DNA of 64,000 nt from Symsagittifera roscoffensis (taxonomy: Eukaryota; Xenacoelomorpha; Acoela; Convolutidae). Location of the stretch: contig NC_087068.1 in NCBI RefSeq assembly GCF_963678635.1, positions 31,064,318-31,128,317 on the forward strand, read 5' to 3'. The notes under the pieces were generated by a model. It did not search any database. It was given only the letters and a program-made list of their open reading frames with translations, and had not been told where the DNA came from. Made by a program: the position numbers and the translations under genes. This document shows positions 1-10,810 of this stretch, one piece after another; the stretch's first letter is position 1, and each line of letters opens with the position of its first letter.

Positions 1-2
1 TC

Positions 3-1130
3 CTGTGCTATAAGTTATTTCCGGAAAAAAGTCTGGTACCCGCTTTTAACACCCTTGCTTATCGCAAGGGTAAGAACTAGTTTTCCTTTCGTTAAATTAA
101 AATTTTCATAACTTAATTGGCAGATTTTTATAAAAGCAAAAGTTACTCGATCTCTGTTCTCGTTCAAATTGGACCGAAATTCAATTTATAAACCTGTTTT
201 TCTCGACTAATAATTTAGAAACTATTTTCGATCTAGATCAACTACTAAAAAAGCTTCAATTTAGAATATCACTTAACTCGTTCTGATAATTGTTTGAGGC
301 GGAAAAATTGCGTGAAAAAAATGAAACATACCCTTATACCTATTGGTCCGAACAAAACCCTCCCTCAGACAATGAAGTTTTCAGTGATACTCAGGTTTAG
401 ATGAATCCCGTGCAATAAACAACCCGCAATGTGTCTTCAACTACTCGGCAATTTCTCCGTTCAAGGACGATAGAGGCCTGCTCCCCGAAGATAACGGAGA
501 GCTATCTTCGCAGAATGAAATAAACTCAATCCCGGACGAGTGCTACATCGGAGCATTCATTGCAATTTCACCCACTTGTTTGCCCGATAAAGATAGTCCT
601 ACCAAGTATGTACGAATGTATGCATTTGCCTCTGAGGAACGTCTTTCTGAGGAAAACACTATTTAAAAATATAATATGGCAATTTATTAAAAGTTACCTT
701 CAAAACAAATCGTTACTCTTTCATATTTGAAGGTGTGAAGTGCACAAGATACGCCACCGCACCCGCACCAAGTTGACCAAGTCTGAGGTGGTGTTGCTGA
801 AGTCAATCTACGAGAACACCCCCAGTCCCTCCAAGAGACAATTCGAGGAACTGGCCAACAGCACCGGACTGCCAACCAAAGTCCTTAAGGTTAGTTCAAA
901 GACACATACCTACACGTTTATCATTTCGATCATTCACAATATCTAAGTTTTTCGATTTTTTGGTTCAGGTTTGGTTCCAAAATACGCGCAGACTTCGCCG
1001 CAACACGTGTCCCAGGTGCAAAAGAGTATTCGTGACAAACCATCTGTTCGTCAATCACTCCAAACAATGCCATAACAACAACAACTGCAAGCACCCAAAG
1101 ATCAACTCCTCACCTGAACTAGAAAATTGA
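3..1130 (+). CDS. Divergent homeodomain protein, 3' part of a spliced gene
   Basis: Four exons can be joined in frame: 3-69 (open at the window edge), 395-605, 733-889 and 969-1130. Introns of 325, 127 and 79 nt have GT-AG ends (GTAAGA, GTATGT, GTTAGT donors) and the phases agree (1, 2, 0), giving 198 residues of C-terminal protein. The homeodomain starts in exon 3 (RHRTRTKL) and is split before helix 3 (LPTKVLK / VWFQNTRR), an intron position also found in LIM-homeobox genes. W48, F49, Q50 and N51 are present. Directly after it comes a C2H2-like motif (CPRC, then H-x4-H and C-H), then a short tail and TGA. The helix 2-3 region resembles LIM-HD and ZFHX homeodomains and I cannot choose between them. 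It is presumably a nuclear DNA-binding factor. The 5' exons lie outside the window. Confidence 0.8.
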
Positions 1131-1306
1131 AGAAAAAACGTTCTGCAATTTCGGATCTTTTCGAATATCTTCCACAATGCTTAACTTGGATTAGTGCTAG
1201 TTTACCGATGGAAGAATGCTTTAAATTATGCATGCTTCCTAAGAAAACACTATGGGTAGCAGGAAATTGTTAAATGTATGTGTAAACTTTTGCCTTCTGA
1301 TAAAAA

Positions 1307-1326
1307 AATAAACTTCTGATAATAAA
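1307..1326 (+). terminator. Poly(A) signals of the homeodomain gene
   Basis: Two AATAAA hexamers, at 1307-1312 and 1321-1326, lie about 180 nt after the stop codon of the homeodomain gene on the same strand. This fits a short 3' UTR. The cleavage site itself is not visible. Confidence 0.6.
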
Positions 1327-1690
1327 CATCATTTCTAAAGCTTTAATTGATGATTTATTGTAACAACATCTACTTAAGAAACATAGCCAACATACAAATA
1401 GAAAAATGTCATTGAACTCAAGCTGACCTGACCTTTTTGGAAAATTATCTTCAATGAATAACTTAGACGTTTAAGCCTTTATTCATGAACTTCAAGAAAC
1501 TGAAGATATTCACGGCTTTTGCTTTTAGAGAGGGTAATATGCTCTCCATATGGCAAATGAGCTGAATTGAATTGAGCTTACAAAAATCAAAGTCATTTCC
1601 GAAAAGTCAAATTTAAGTTCAAACAGAACAAAAATCCACGCGAGCTAAGCAGATATCAACTTCGTTCATTGACAGAGGAAAAATTTGTTT
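1327..1690. other. Convergent 3' flanks of the homeodomain gene and MED10
   Basis: AT-rich sequence without a credible exon. On the minus strand the only near AATAAA for MED10 is at 1478-1483, about 210 nt after its stop. Around 1383-1425 there is a weak resemblance to the dispersed repeat that starts with ACATAGCCAAC at 3303 and 21413. Confidence 0.4.
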
Positions 1691-2107
1691 TCAAGTGAAG
1701 TTTTGAGGATTTCTAGTTTTCATGTAGAACTCGAACACATCTGGAAAAGTTTTGGCCATTTCATCTGTCAGACATTGGTGAAACTTCTTATACACTTCAA
1801 TCTTGCCTTTCACTTGCTCATTTTTCTCTAAAGCTCTTTCCATCAAGTCTTTGCTGTATAGTTGCGGGTTAGTTCCCTGATCAATATATTGCAACACACT
1901 AACAGGAACAGTCACGTCTGAGAACTGGTTTTTACATCTGTCGATCTCTTGCAGGTTATGAACTATGCTGTGTATTTTCTGGTTTAAATTGTTCTGACCT
2001 TGAGGTTGGAAATCGGAGACTATTATTGATGTTTGACGGATGTTTTCGATCAGTTCTTCCAAATTCTCTTCCAGTTTCGCAAACCGATCACCGCCGTTCA
2101 AATCCAT
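1691..2107 (-). CDS. MED10: Mediator complex subunit 10
   Basis: MED10 is a small subunit of the Mediator middle module, which links transcription factors to RNA polymerase II in the nucleus. The product from the ATG at 2107 is 138 residues, close to the roughly 135 residues usual in animals, and contains family signatures in order: LEENLEELIENIRQ near the start, IIVSDFQPQ, then YIDQGTNPQLY, LERALEKNEQVKGK-type sequence and a C-terminal FP motif. It is uninterrupted by introns. The frame is open a further 42 codons upstream to an ATG at 2233, but an acceptor-like TTTTCAG at 2134-2140 lies 26 nt before the 2107 ATG, and homologues start there, so I prefer the shorter form. It converges on the homeodomain gene. 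Confidence 0.93.
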   Translation of the reverse strand: MDLNGGDRFAKLEENLEELIENIRQTSIIVSDFQPQGQNNLNQKIHSIVHNLQEIDRCKNQFSDVTVPVSVLQYIDQGTNPQLYSKDLMERALEKNEQVKGKIEVYKKFHQCLTDEMAKTFPDVFEFYMKTRNPQNFT

Positions 2108-2133
2108 AGCAAAACCAAACGTCAAATCAAACT

Positions 2134-2140
2134 CTGAAAA
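2134..2140 (-). promoter_or_regulatory. Splice acceptor 26 nt upstream of the MED10 ATG
   Basis: On the minus strand the sequence reads CCGTTCATTTTCAG, a good polypyrimidine-AG acceptor, followed by a 26-nt leader and the MED10 start codon. No upstream 5' UTR exon is recognisable. It could be a cis-splice acceptor or a spliced-leader acceptor. Confidence 0.45.
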
Positions 2141-2239
2141 TGAACGGTTTTTTTCGGGATCGATTGAGCGAGCAATCTCCCCCCATTCTCGCATGGGGGA
2201 GAGAGATAGCTCAATAGGTACTTGAGACATCATGAATCA

Positions 2240-3300
2240 GATTCTTCAACGATAGAAACGCCAAAATTTACAATATCAAAGCTCGAAAATTACATTCACA
2301 GTGAAATAAATTTCAATAAAACTGAGGCGACTTTAGTCGCATCAAGCGCCTTTTTTGTCCTAAATGGAAAAAAGCAATTTTTAATGAGCTGCGGAGAACA
2401 GTTTTTGATATTCAGATACAAGGCTAGAGCACCCATCCTGGCAAGTCATATTGCTCGATGAGGCAATCGTCGCTCACACAAAAATTTGCAAAAAAAATTG
2501 AAATACATGTGATACTAGTTCATAACAAAACTAACTTTGATGTGATACTAGTTCAAAGCAAAAAATAACTGGTTCCTGTCCAAGGCGCACAAAATATTCA
2601 GATCACTCGATCAGATCTGTGCACTTGCTTAAAACGATATAATATCTGGACAACATTTAAATAACTTTGAAATGAGATTAGTCTGAAAGCAGCATTATGA
2701 GACTATTTTTTAGATATATTTATAAGATTGCCAGTTTAATTATCACGGGTGTATATTAAAGAAAAATTTGAATAAGGTAAAAAGTAAGACTGAGGAGTAA
2801 TGATCACTAAATCACATTACACAAGTACACTAACACGTAAGAATTTTTGTAATAATCCAACAATGTGAACAAAAATGTTCCAATAAGTCGGAGGGAACTT
2901 AAAACGGAATCAAAAATCAAACCGCTACGGCGCAAAAAATTTTCAGACTTTTTACTAAAATTCACAAAAAGAAACAGACATAACTGAGCGTTTTCAATTA
3001 GTTAATGAACACTTATATTAACATACGGCTAACATAGACGATGGAGGTGCTAATTCAAGCTTCATAAATAACAGCCTTATTAACAATCAAAGAAAAACTC
3101 GGACTATTAAGGTAATTGCGGCTCTAGAAATGAAACATCATCATCATCACAGTTGTTTTATGCACTTTTTCTTTTATTCAAAATTGCTGTATCCTCATTT
3201 CAGTCATATTGTCCACAATATTCACTGTATATCGTCAATCGCATCTTTAAAATTCCCTATCTTTCAAAAAAGCTTAGATTTCTTCAATTTGTAACAAGCA
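2240..3300. other. Intergenic, nothing recognised
   Basis: AT-rich sequence upstream of MED10. A 13-nt direct repeat TGTGATACTAGTT occurs at about 2511 and 2538. No exon, RNA gene or transposon domain was seen. Confidence 0.4.
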
Positions 3301-3412
3301 AACATAGCCAACAGCCAGTTGGAAAAGAGTCAATGAACGCAAGTAAACATTTTTTGAAAATGATTTTTAGATAAAAAATTTACCCAAATTGAGAAAACTG
3401 GATCAATAGGTT
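3300..3412. repeat. Dispersed repeat, 5' flank of the 3.3-6.7 kb retrotransposon
   Basis: Starts with ACATAGCCAAC, continues with GTTGGAAAAGAGTCAATG, and ends with a block containing GAGAAAACTGGATCAATAGG. Both blocks recur in the same order at 21413-21605, where they are joined to sequence that here lies 3 kb further on. It is probably the 5' end of the element whose coding remnants follow. Confidence 0.6.
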
Positions 3413-3454
3413 AGCTTTTTAGGAGGCAGAATGTTTAGCTGAGAAACGGTCGCG

Positions 3455-4430
3455 TTGTTCTTTTTACCTTCGCTGAACAAACTTTCTAAATCTTTCGCCT
3501 TCAAAATGGCCTTTCTGCAAAAGCTTTCTTCAACCAATTTAAATGATGGAAATTCTATTCGATCTCTATTAGAACAATTAATTATACAAGTTGATACCCA
3601 ACAAAATGAGATTATCGGGTTACGGGACGAAAATGACAGGCTATTAAACGACAACTACTAACTGGAAAAACGAGTTACCAAATTGGAGAGGTATTCATCT
3701 TACATGTGTTTAAATTTTCATTGAATATCTGACGGAGGTGAGTATCCAGTACAATAAATCGTGAGGATCTTAAGGTCAGTTGAAATTTTCATTGAGCCCC
3801 AGGATATCGCAGCGTGCAAATATCTGCCCGGAAAGAAAGGTAAAAATCGACAAATTATTGCAAAGTTTTTGTATAACCATCAAAGCGATGCCGTTTGCAA
3901 CAAAAGATTTGATTTATGGGACGAGTGGACGGGGGGTAAAAGTCATGTTAATGAAAGGTTAGCTGAAAAAGACTGTAGACGAGAAACAAATCTCCTGACG
4001 TCAACGCATAACACCAAGTACTAATCAAGATACCAAATAGTGATACATGGAAATGGAAACCAGTTGAAAAGCGAAAAGAAGTCGATGTATTTATGGCTAA
4101 TGATATTAGCTCGCACAGTGCAAGTCACAATGTCCCCACTAGTGGCGAAAGAGACTTTCGTGTGCCTCATTATTCCCAAATCAACTAAAATTATTCTTCA
4201 TCTATTGGAGCACCTGGAAAAAGAAAACGAAATGTGGCCTTAAATTCTCCTAGCAGTCAATACAATCAAAGCAATGGTATACATGAGGAGAAAATAGACA
4301 AGTTAGGTTGCCTTAGTGAAAAATTGATCGAAAGAAACTCTCCACACACAAAAAAGTTTTCTGCTTTTGGCTACGATATGATTGATGATACTACTATGAG
4401 CAGCAACGAAAAGGAACAAAATGATTCGTA
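3455..4430 (+). pseudogene. ORF1 remnant of a CR1/Jockey-like non-LTR retrotransposon
   Basis: ORF1 proteins of this group bind element RNA as chaperones. Visible here: a heptad-rich coiled-coil stretch (about 3480-3700, IIQVDTQQNEIIGLRDEND, then after an in-frame TAA LEKRVTKLERYS), followed at 3790-3990 by an RRM-like ORF1 core with YLPGKKGK, IIAKFLYNHQ and VNERLAEKDCR. The reading frame changes at least twice and has stop codons, so it is dead. The segment from 4040 to 4430 stays partly open (AFGYDMIDDTT) but is not otherwise recognisable. Confidence 0.6.
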
Positions 4431-4482
4431 GAAAGAGATTATTTTCAAAAAAGGAAATAACAATTTTTGTGTTTATTTTCTA

Positions 4483-6210
4483 ATGGGTAACGACGGGGAT
4501 TTGTTTTTTCTAAATGTACAATCATTGCGTAGCCATCATGACCAACTGAGAGTACTTGTTGCTTCACTAAACCGACAACCATTGGTCATTGCCATTTGTG
4601 AAACCTGGCTAAGCGACAATGACCCATTGAATTTGTATCATTTAGATGGGTATCAAAAAGGAATTTTTGTAAATAGACAAAATAGCAGGGGAGGGGGTCT
4701 GGCACTTTTTATTAAAAATAAAATCAATTATTCTCATTAAATTCTGTCGAATGACATTGTGAAGATTTTGTTAACTTTGAATTTTGGCAAAAAGCTGACT
4801 TTAAACATTTGTTTACTGTACCGACAACCATCAATGAATTTCAGACAATTTTTATCGCAATTTGAAAATTTACTTTTGGATTTGAGTTCGAAAAACATTG
4901 ATCATTCAATGATTGTTGGTGATATGAATATTGACACTTTAGGTACGCGCGTAATTGTCATAATATTGATGAATATCAATTGCTACTGAGCTCTTTTGGT
5001 AACTCAATATCAAATAGTGAAGCAACAAGACAAACTCATGCAAGTTCTACTTGTATTGATCATTTCATTAGTGAGGTTCACCTAAATGTCACTACTCTGA
5101 AAACATCACGGAGCGATCATTATGCTTTAGTTGCACCTATAGCAAATTTTTTAGAAGACATCCAGTCTATGAATATTCAATGACGAAATTTCAAATTTTT
5201 GCAAAAAGAAGAAAATGTTTTGAAGTTTTTGTTGGTTATTGACCAAAATTTAAAGAATTGCGGGGAAAGATATTGATTAAATGCTAAATAATTTGAAAAA
5301 AACATGTTTGGAAGTATTTGATCGGTTCTCTCCCCTCCGAAAATTGTCAAAGCGTTATCAAAAAACATGGATAACCCCAGATATTATTGAAATGTGCAAG
5401 AAAAGAGACTCATTACATGCAAAAATGGTTTTAAAAAAAATCCAGCTCAAGAAAATATTGAGTTTTAGAATATTTAAAAAAACGGTGAAACTGGCCATAA
5501 GACGTGCTCAACGAAAATATCACGATAAAAAAATCGAAGATTCGTCATCAAAACAAATGTCTCAAGTTTTTAACAACTTTTGTGGAAATGAAAAAGTAGC
5601 CCAATCGGAGGTTGAACCAAATACCCAGAATGGTTTTTTTGTGAGTATTGGAATACATCTTAGCGAATCTATACCCTCAGCTGGATCAGCCTCAAGGCAT
5701 TTGGAAAAAAAATCCTTTTAGTTTTGTAATTTTTTAAACTGATGGACACGAAATCAACAAAATTATCACTGCTCTTAAACCAAAATCTTCTTGCGGTCAT
5801 GATGGGCTATGAACAACAATGGTGTGCACCGGTCATCTCTGTTTTCTTGGCTATACCAATAAAATCATATGATCTTCTGGTATGTGGTAGTACTGGCAAA
5901 ACAAATCTGGAAAAGTTTATTTATTTCAGAAAAGGATACTGCGAACAATTTTCTTTAAACGAAAATTTGAACATATTACTTCGAAATTAAATAAACTTGG
6001 TTTAGAAACAGTTCATGAAATCTATTTAAATCAATTGTTCAAAGAGACAATTTTCCAATGCCTAAAACGTTCTCCATTAGACTATCTGAATATTAATAAA
6101 TTTAGTTATCGAAGAAGTACACGTTCTACCTCAAATGGAATGATTCTCTTTTACCGCTGCAAAACAAAAATGATGGAAAATTCACTCTCTTATAAAAATT
6201 TTTTTTGATG
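4483..6210 (+). pseudogene. Endonuclease-RT remnant of the same CR1/Jockey-like element
   Basis: The apurinic-type endonuclease is readable in pieces: NVQSLRSH (catalytic N), ICETWLS (E), LDGYQKG, then VGDMNIDTL (D-x-N) and SRSDHYAL (terminal SDH). The linker typical of CR1/Jockey ORF2 follows (KTWITPDIIEMCKKRDSLH). After 5720 only traces of the reverse transcriptase survive, for example FSYRRSTRSTSNGM near 6105. Several in-frame stops and frame changes separate the pieces, and RT motifs A to C were not found. The nucleotide 3' region continues into the dispersed repeat at 6480-6680. Confidence 0.75.
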
Positions 6211-6479
6211 TCAAATAGGCTAACAGATAACATTGAAACTTACTCTGATGAGAAACTGTCAAACTTTTTAAAAAATTTCCAAGGAGAACTACATTATTGA
6301 TAATGTACAGCTGATCGACAATTTTTTCTAATTAGCATGAACTGATCTTTGTCGTTGCTTAATTGTAAGTTATCTCGGGGGTAGCTACTTGTTAGGCTGA
6401 ACAGCCTGTTCTAGCTATGCAGTGAATGATTTTGCTGCAGTGAATGATTTTGCAGATTGCACTTTCTTCACTGTATCGA

Positions 6480-6680
6480 ATAAACGATTTCAGCTTTTTC
6501 GCTAAATCTGATAATTAAATTCCATTTGCGAAACTAGAAGTCGATCATATTTTTCGTGACTTTAACACTATAGCTGTTTGATAGTGGAGTTTGCCTTCCT
6601 GAAAAAAAAAACGAAAAAAATCATCACGACCTATTTAAGAGTCTGGACTATGTTCATCGACTCTTATTAGATAAAATGCA
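6480..6680. repeat. Dispersed repeat, 3' flank of the 3.3-6.7 kb element
   Basis: Shares the blocks AATCTGATAATTAA, AGAAGT(C/T)GATCA, GTGGAGTTTG and the tail GACCTAT(T/A)TAAG with 21605-21890. In the second copy the tail reads TATATAAGGG, a TATA-like sequence. It is probably the 3' non-coding part of the element. Confidence 0.55.
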
Positions 6681-6689
6681 CTAAAAGCT

Positions 6690-6927
6690 AAGATTTGGCT
6701 TATTAAAATAGCAATATAAAATCAATGAGAACAAAAAAAATACTGGAACCAAAAAAACACTGATTCAAAGCTTTCAGCAATAGAAACAAAGTCATCTGTT
6801 ATCTCAAAACTATTATCAATCAAAATGGTTTAACTATATACATTATACACTTTTTCACAAAAATGATCTCAAATAATATGATGTTGGGATAATACTGCAA
6901 TGCAATTTAGTTTACACAAAAATGAGG
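6690..6927. other. Spacer between retrotransposon and IFT46
   Basis: AT-rich, no coding or repeat signal recognised. Confidence 0.4.
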
Positions 6928-6933
6928 TTTATT
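6928..6933 (-). terminator. Poly(A) signal of IFT46
   Basis: AATAAA on the minus strand (TTTATT on plus), 90 nt after the IFT46 stop codon. Confidence 0.55.
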
Positions 6934-7022
6934 TACAATTATACACAGTTTAAATTACATCACATAAATCACACATCCTATTTTTGTCTTCTTTTTTAGC
7001 AATCAACCTATACGGAGTTGGA

Positions 7023-7907
7023 TTAATTTCCTTCAAAAAATGAGGAATTCTTGATTTCAAGAAACAAGTTGAACAACACGTGAAGAGATTGCAATCTGTT
7101 CGGTTTTCCATTCTTCTCTTGAATCGGAATATCGAGCACTGTACACATCATGTCAATGTATGTCTCCAAATCACAATCCAGATCCGCGCTGAACAAATCA
7201 TCGTCAGTTCCGATCTCGGACAGACCGGCTTCAAACTCCTCTGGCCATTCTCGCATGAGTATATCAATGTCTGGCATCGCTTTAGTGTAGTGCACAGTTT
7301 GACTTGGGAGAGACGTTGTCAAATCTGACATCTGGTTCAACCAACTCTCCAAATCTTTAACTCCTTTCGGATCTTTAAGCAAATTTGGTATCTTCTGTAC
7401 TATGCTTTCACGCTGCTTTTTCAGTTTAGAGAATGCCTGCAGTCTGTGATGTAAAACCGAAGGGTCACTTTGGTTCGCAATTGGTTCGTCCAAGACAGTC
7501 AGACCCAAATTATCACTCAGTCCATCTGGTCTCGGAACTTTCAGGAACGCATCAATATCTCCCACAGCTGGTATGAAATCAGGAATAAACGGTTTCAACC
7601 TGTACTCCAGGTCCAAGCTCTGAGGAGTGTACTTTGTAATGTATCGAAATATTTCTTTTACTTCATTATCCACTTTCAGATGCTCATATTCGGCTGGGTC
7701 ATAAGCGCCTTCCGGTGCATCATCGTCGTCATCATCATCGCTGCTTTCATCCTCGTCTTCATCTTCGTTCGCTGAGATGTCGTTTTGGGGTCGCTTGCCC
7801 AGAACTGGTTTGTTAGATCGACTGTCCGAAGCTGAATTGGGTTTCAAAGCAGCTGGTTTCATCATTTCGCTGCTGTCTTCGTCGCTCAAGTCATCTTCCC
7901 GATCCAT
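7023..7907 (-). CDS. IFT46: Intraflagellar transport protein 46
   Basis: IFT46 is a core subunit of the IFT-B complex, which carries cargo from cell body to cilium tip, and is involved in transport of outer dynein arms. The single exon gives 294 residues from the ATG at 7907. An acidic run of D and E (about residues 47-63) is followed by the family core: EGAYDPAEYEHL, FRYITKYTPQ, LKPFIPDFIPAVGDIDAF, VPRPDG, LDEP, then TVHYTKAMPDIDILM, EWPEEFE, and near the C-terminus LDIP and LHVLFNLFLEIKNS. It ends soon after this block, whereas vertebrate proteins carry a longer tail. The frame stays open upstream to an acceptor at 7946, so a coding 5' exon is possible but none was found. It overlaps no other gene. 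Confidence 0.95.
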   Translation of the reverse strand: MDREDDLSDEDSSEMMKPAALKPNSASDSRSNKPVLGKRPQNDISANEDEDEDESSDDDDDDDAPEGAYDPAEYEHLKVDNEVKEIFRYITKYTPQSLDLEYRLKPFIPDFIPAVGDIDAFLKVPRPDGLSDNLGLTVLDEPIANQSDPSVLHHRLQAFSKLKKQRESIVQKIPNLLKDPKGVKDLESWLNQMSDLTTSLPSQTVHYTKAMPDIDILMREWPEEFEAGLSEIGTDDDLFSADLDCDLETYIDMMCTVLDIPIQEKNGKPNRLQSLHVLFNLFLEIKNSSFFEGN

Positions 7908-7945
7908 TTCCAATGCTGGCTCTTTCTCGGGTATTGTTGATTTAA

Positions 7946-7956
7946 CTGAAAATCAG
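7946..7956 (-). promoter_or_regulatory. Splice acceptor 38 nt upstream of the IFT46 ATG
   Basis: Minus-strand CTGATTTTCAG ends at 7946, followed by a 38-nt leader to the first in-frame ATG. The leader is open in the IFT46 frame. Together with the MED10 and 22.8-kb acceptors it forms a pattern discussed in the findings. Confidence 0.45.
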
Positions 7957-8590
7957 TTAAATCATGTCTTCTCATTAACGAAAATGAAGCAACGAGTAAA
8001 CATTACTTTATACGGATGCTATTTGCTAAAATTGTTCAAAATTACATCATGAAAACGTCCATTGTCTAATTGGTTTATTAAATATTAATGGGATTAAATT
8101 TTTGGCCAATTTAAGCACTTATCTCGTGTATTGACGAACAAGTATATTCAAGACAAAACTCTTTTGGAAACGTTCGTAAGAATTCAATTATACGTCCGCA
8201 AAAAAAAGAAAGCGAACAAAATTTAAATTTGGAAACTCAGGTGTAGCGAAGCTGATACGCAAAAGGAAACAAATGGAAGTTTTTTTAAGCATTCAGTAAC
8301 ATCTTCAATTTTCGCTGAAAAAATACAAAAACTGTCGAAAAAAGACAAAATTTTAACAGACACAAATATTTGTGAAATACGCCAAGAAAAACAATACAGC
8401 CGGATAAAACGAATAACTGAAAAATCGCACAGAACGAATAACCTAAAAATCAACTCTAAAAACACATTTGCAACGGTTGGTGTCTTTTTTCTTGAGACAA
8501 ACAACCTTCAACTAACATTAAAAATGACAGCTAGCTAGCTACCTCGCCCTAAAATACAGAAGAGAATACACCGTGCAACACACTGTGGAC
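7957..8590. other. 5' flank of IFT46, nothing recognised
   Basis: AT-rich. I searched the minus strand for an IFT46 first exon with an ATG and a donor of compatible phase and found none that convinced. A TAGC run (AGCTAGCTAGCTA) lies at 8530-8541. Confidence 0.35.
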
Positions 8591-8624
8591 GAAATATGGC
8601 GAATACGCTTGCTCCGCTGCGGTT

Positions 8625-8765
8625 ACATCCGTCACGCGAGGAATATTGCGCACGAATCAGTGTTCCCCGCTTAATCTACTGTTACGAATTGTCGCTTGTT
8701 ACGAATTGTCGCTTGTTACGAAGTGTCGCCTGCTACGAATTATCGCTTCACGGAAGACACGAGGT
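8625..8765. repeat. Dispersed element with a 17-bp minisatellite, copy 1
   Basis: Four tandem 17-nt units of type TGTTACGAATTGTCGCT occupy 8680-8747. The left flank (GAGGAATATTGCGC, CAGTGTTCCCCGCTTAATCT) and a right TCACG boundary recur at 48290-48440 with five units. It lies directly left of the large satellite array. Confidence 0.8.
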
Positions 8766-8785
8766 CGAATGGCATGAGTCAACCT

Positions 8786-9797
8786 GGCAGCAGTTTTGCT
8801 AACATATCAGCAGTGTTCCATACAAGCCTTAACTTCGGATATTTTCTTTACATCGCTTTTCTACCGAACATCAACTTGAATGAGTTCGATGAAGATCCAA
8901 ACGACTTAGGCAGATTGCTATATTCTATTCAACTTTGTAGTCGCAGGAATTTCAATCAGCAATGCGCACAGAAGTTTAAGCGACCATTGATGGCTTAGCT
9001 AGCAACGAACATCATTTTTTAGGATGCAGTTAGAGAACTATGACGACATTTTGCACATCCACCCGAATTTGTAAAGTTTCGTCAAATTTTTCATCCGGTC
9101 TCCAAAACTTATCCCAGGCCGACCCAAAACATTGAACGATTACGCTCAATTCATTATAACTATGACTGGTACGCAGGAAAAAAGCTTGTTTCAACTTCAT
9201 AGGCATGTGGATCACAGGCTCGGAATATCTCATAGAGAAAGATCAATGGTTTCTAATTGCTAAAAAAAAATTGCTCTCCAAATAAAAACAGCAATCAACT
9301 TCAACAAAACAGCAAAACTACAGTTATAACTAGAGGCCCAGCTAAAGCTTAAGGTACCTGTTTGATAATTTTTGACTTTGTTGTAGTGATGCGGGATGCA
9401 ATAAGTAATTTCAAAAATTTAAAAATTGGGCTACATCCAAAACCTTAATTGTTGCTCTATTAAAATATGAGAAAAATTTTGTGATCCTAGAAATTTCCCA
9501 GCGACATATTTTTGTACAAATCTTAAGACGTAGCATTTTATGCAGGAAACCGTTCGACAACCTGTTTCCTCGATTAAACCCTTGTTGGAAGATTGAATTG
9601 TTTTCGAGAAGAGTCAAAAAGTTTCGAAAAAACGGACAAGAAATCAAAACATTGACTTTTCTAAAGTGCATAAAATTTGTAAGAAAAATTGGGCATGAGC
9701 GCTTACACAGGGGAGCTTCGCTCAGCCCTATAATTTGATTGAACCCATAATCTAAGATTTGAGAGGGTATTTTTTGGAAAAAAGAATTTTTGGAAAA
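8786..9797. repeat. Satellite unit 1 (~1,012 bp)
   Basis: First of six tandem units, each starting at GGCAGCAGT(C/T)TTGC. This unit is the most diverged at its left edge (CATACAAGCCTTAAC where later units have CATGCAAGCCTCAAC), as expected for an array boundary. Confidence 0.9.
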
Positions 9798-10810
9798 GGC
9801 AGCAGTCTTGCTAACATATCAGCAGTGTTCCATGCAAGCCTCAACTTCGGATATTTTCTTTACATCGCTTTTCTACCGAATATCAACTTGAATGAGTTCG
9901 ATGAAGATCCAAACGACTTAGGCAGATTGCTATATTCGATTCAACTTTGTAGTCGCAGGAATTTCAATCAGCAATGCGCACAAAAGTTTAAGCGACCATT
10001 GATGGCTTAGCTAGCAACGAACATCATTTTTTAGGATGCAGTTAGAGAACTATGACGACATTTTGCACATCCACCCGAATTTGTAAAGTTTCGTCAAATT
10101 TTTCATCCGGTCTCCAAAACTTATCCCAGGCCGACCCAAAACATTGAACGATTACGCTCAATTCATTATAACTATGACTGGTACGCAGGAAAAAAGCTTG
10201 TTTCAACTTCATAGGCATGTGGATCACAGGCTCGGAATATCTCATAGAGAAAGATCAATGGTTTCTAATTGCTAAAAAAATTTGCTCTCCAAATATAAAC
10301 AGCAATCAACTTCAACAAAACAGCAAAACTACAGTTATAACTAGAGGCCCAGCTAAAGCTTAAGGTACCTGTTTGATAATTTTTGATTTTGTTGTAGTGA
10401 TGCGGGATGCAATAAGTAATTTCAAAAATTTAAAAATTGGGCTACATCCAAAACCTTAATTGTTGCTCTATTAAAATATGAGAAAAAATTTGTGATCCTA
10501 GAAATTTCCCAGCGACATATTTTTGTACAAATCTTAAGACGTAGCATTTTATGCAGGAAACCGTTCGACAACCTGTTTCCTCGATTAAACCCTTGTTGGA
10601 AGATTGAATTGTTTTCGAGAAGAGTCAAAAAGTTTCGAAAAAACGGACAAGAAATCAAAACATTGACTTTTCTAAAGTGCATAAAATTTGTAAGAAAAAT
10701 TGGGCATGAGCGCTTACACAGGGGAGCTTCGCTCAGCCCTATAATTTGATTGAACCCATAATCTAAGATTTCAGAGGGTATTTTTTGGAAAAAAAGGAAT
10801 TTTTGGAAAA
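9798..10810. repeat. Satellite unit 2, subtype A (1,013 bp)
   Basis: Subtype A: carries CATAGGCATGTGG, GGTCTCCAAAAC and AATTTGTAAAG. It ends with the longer linker containing TTTGGAAAAAAAGGAATTTT. It is nearly identical to unit 4. Confidence 0.9.

Noticed and set aside
2108-2233. 42-codon N-terminal extension of MED10 to an ATG at 2233
   Set aside because: Family members start near the 2107 ATG and a splice acceptor lies between the two starts. Kept as an alternative only.
8223-8504. 93-codon frame upstream of IFT46, minus strand, considered as a 5' exon
   Set aside because: No compatible donor in the right phase and Phe/Cys-rich composition typical of T-rich DNA.
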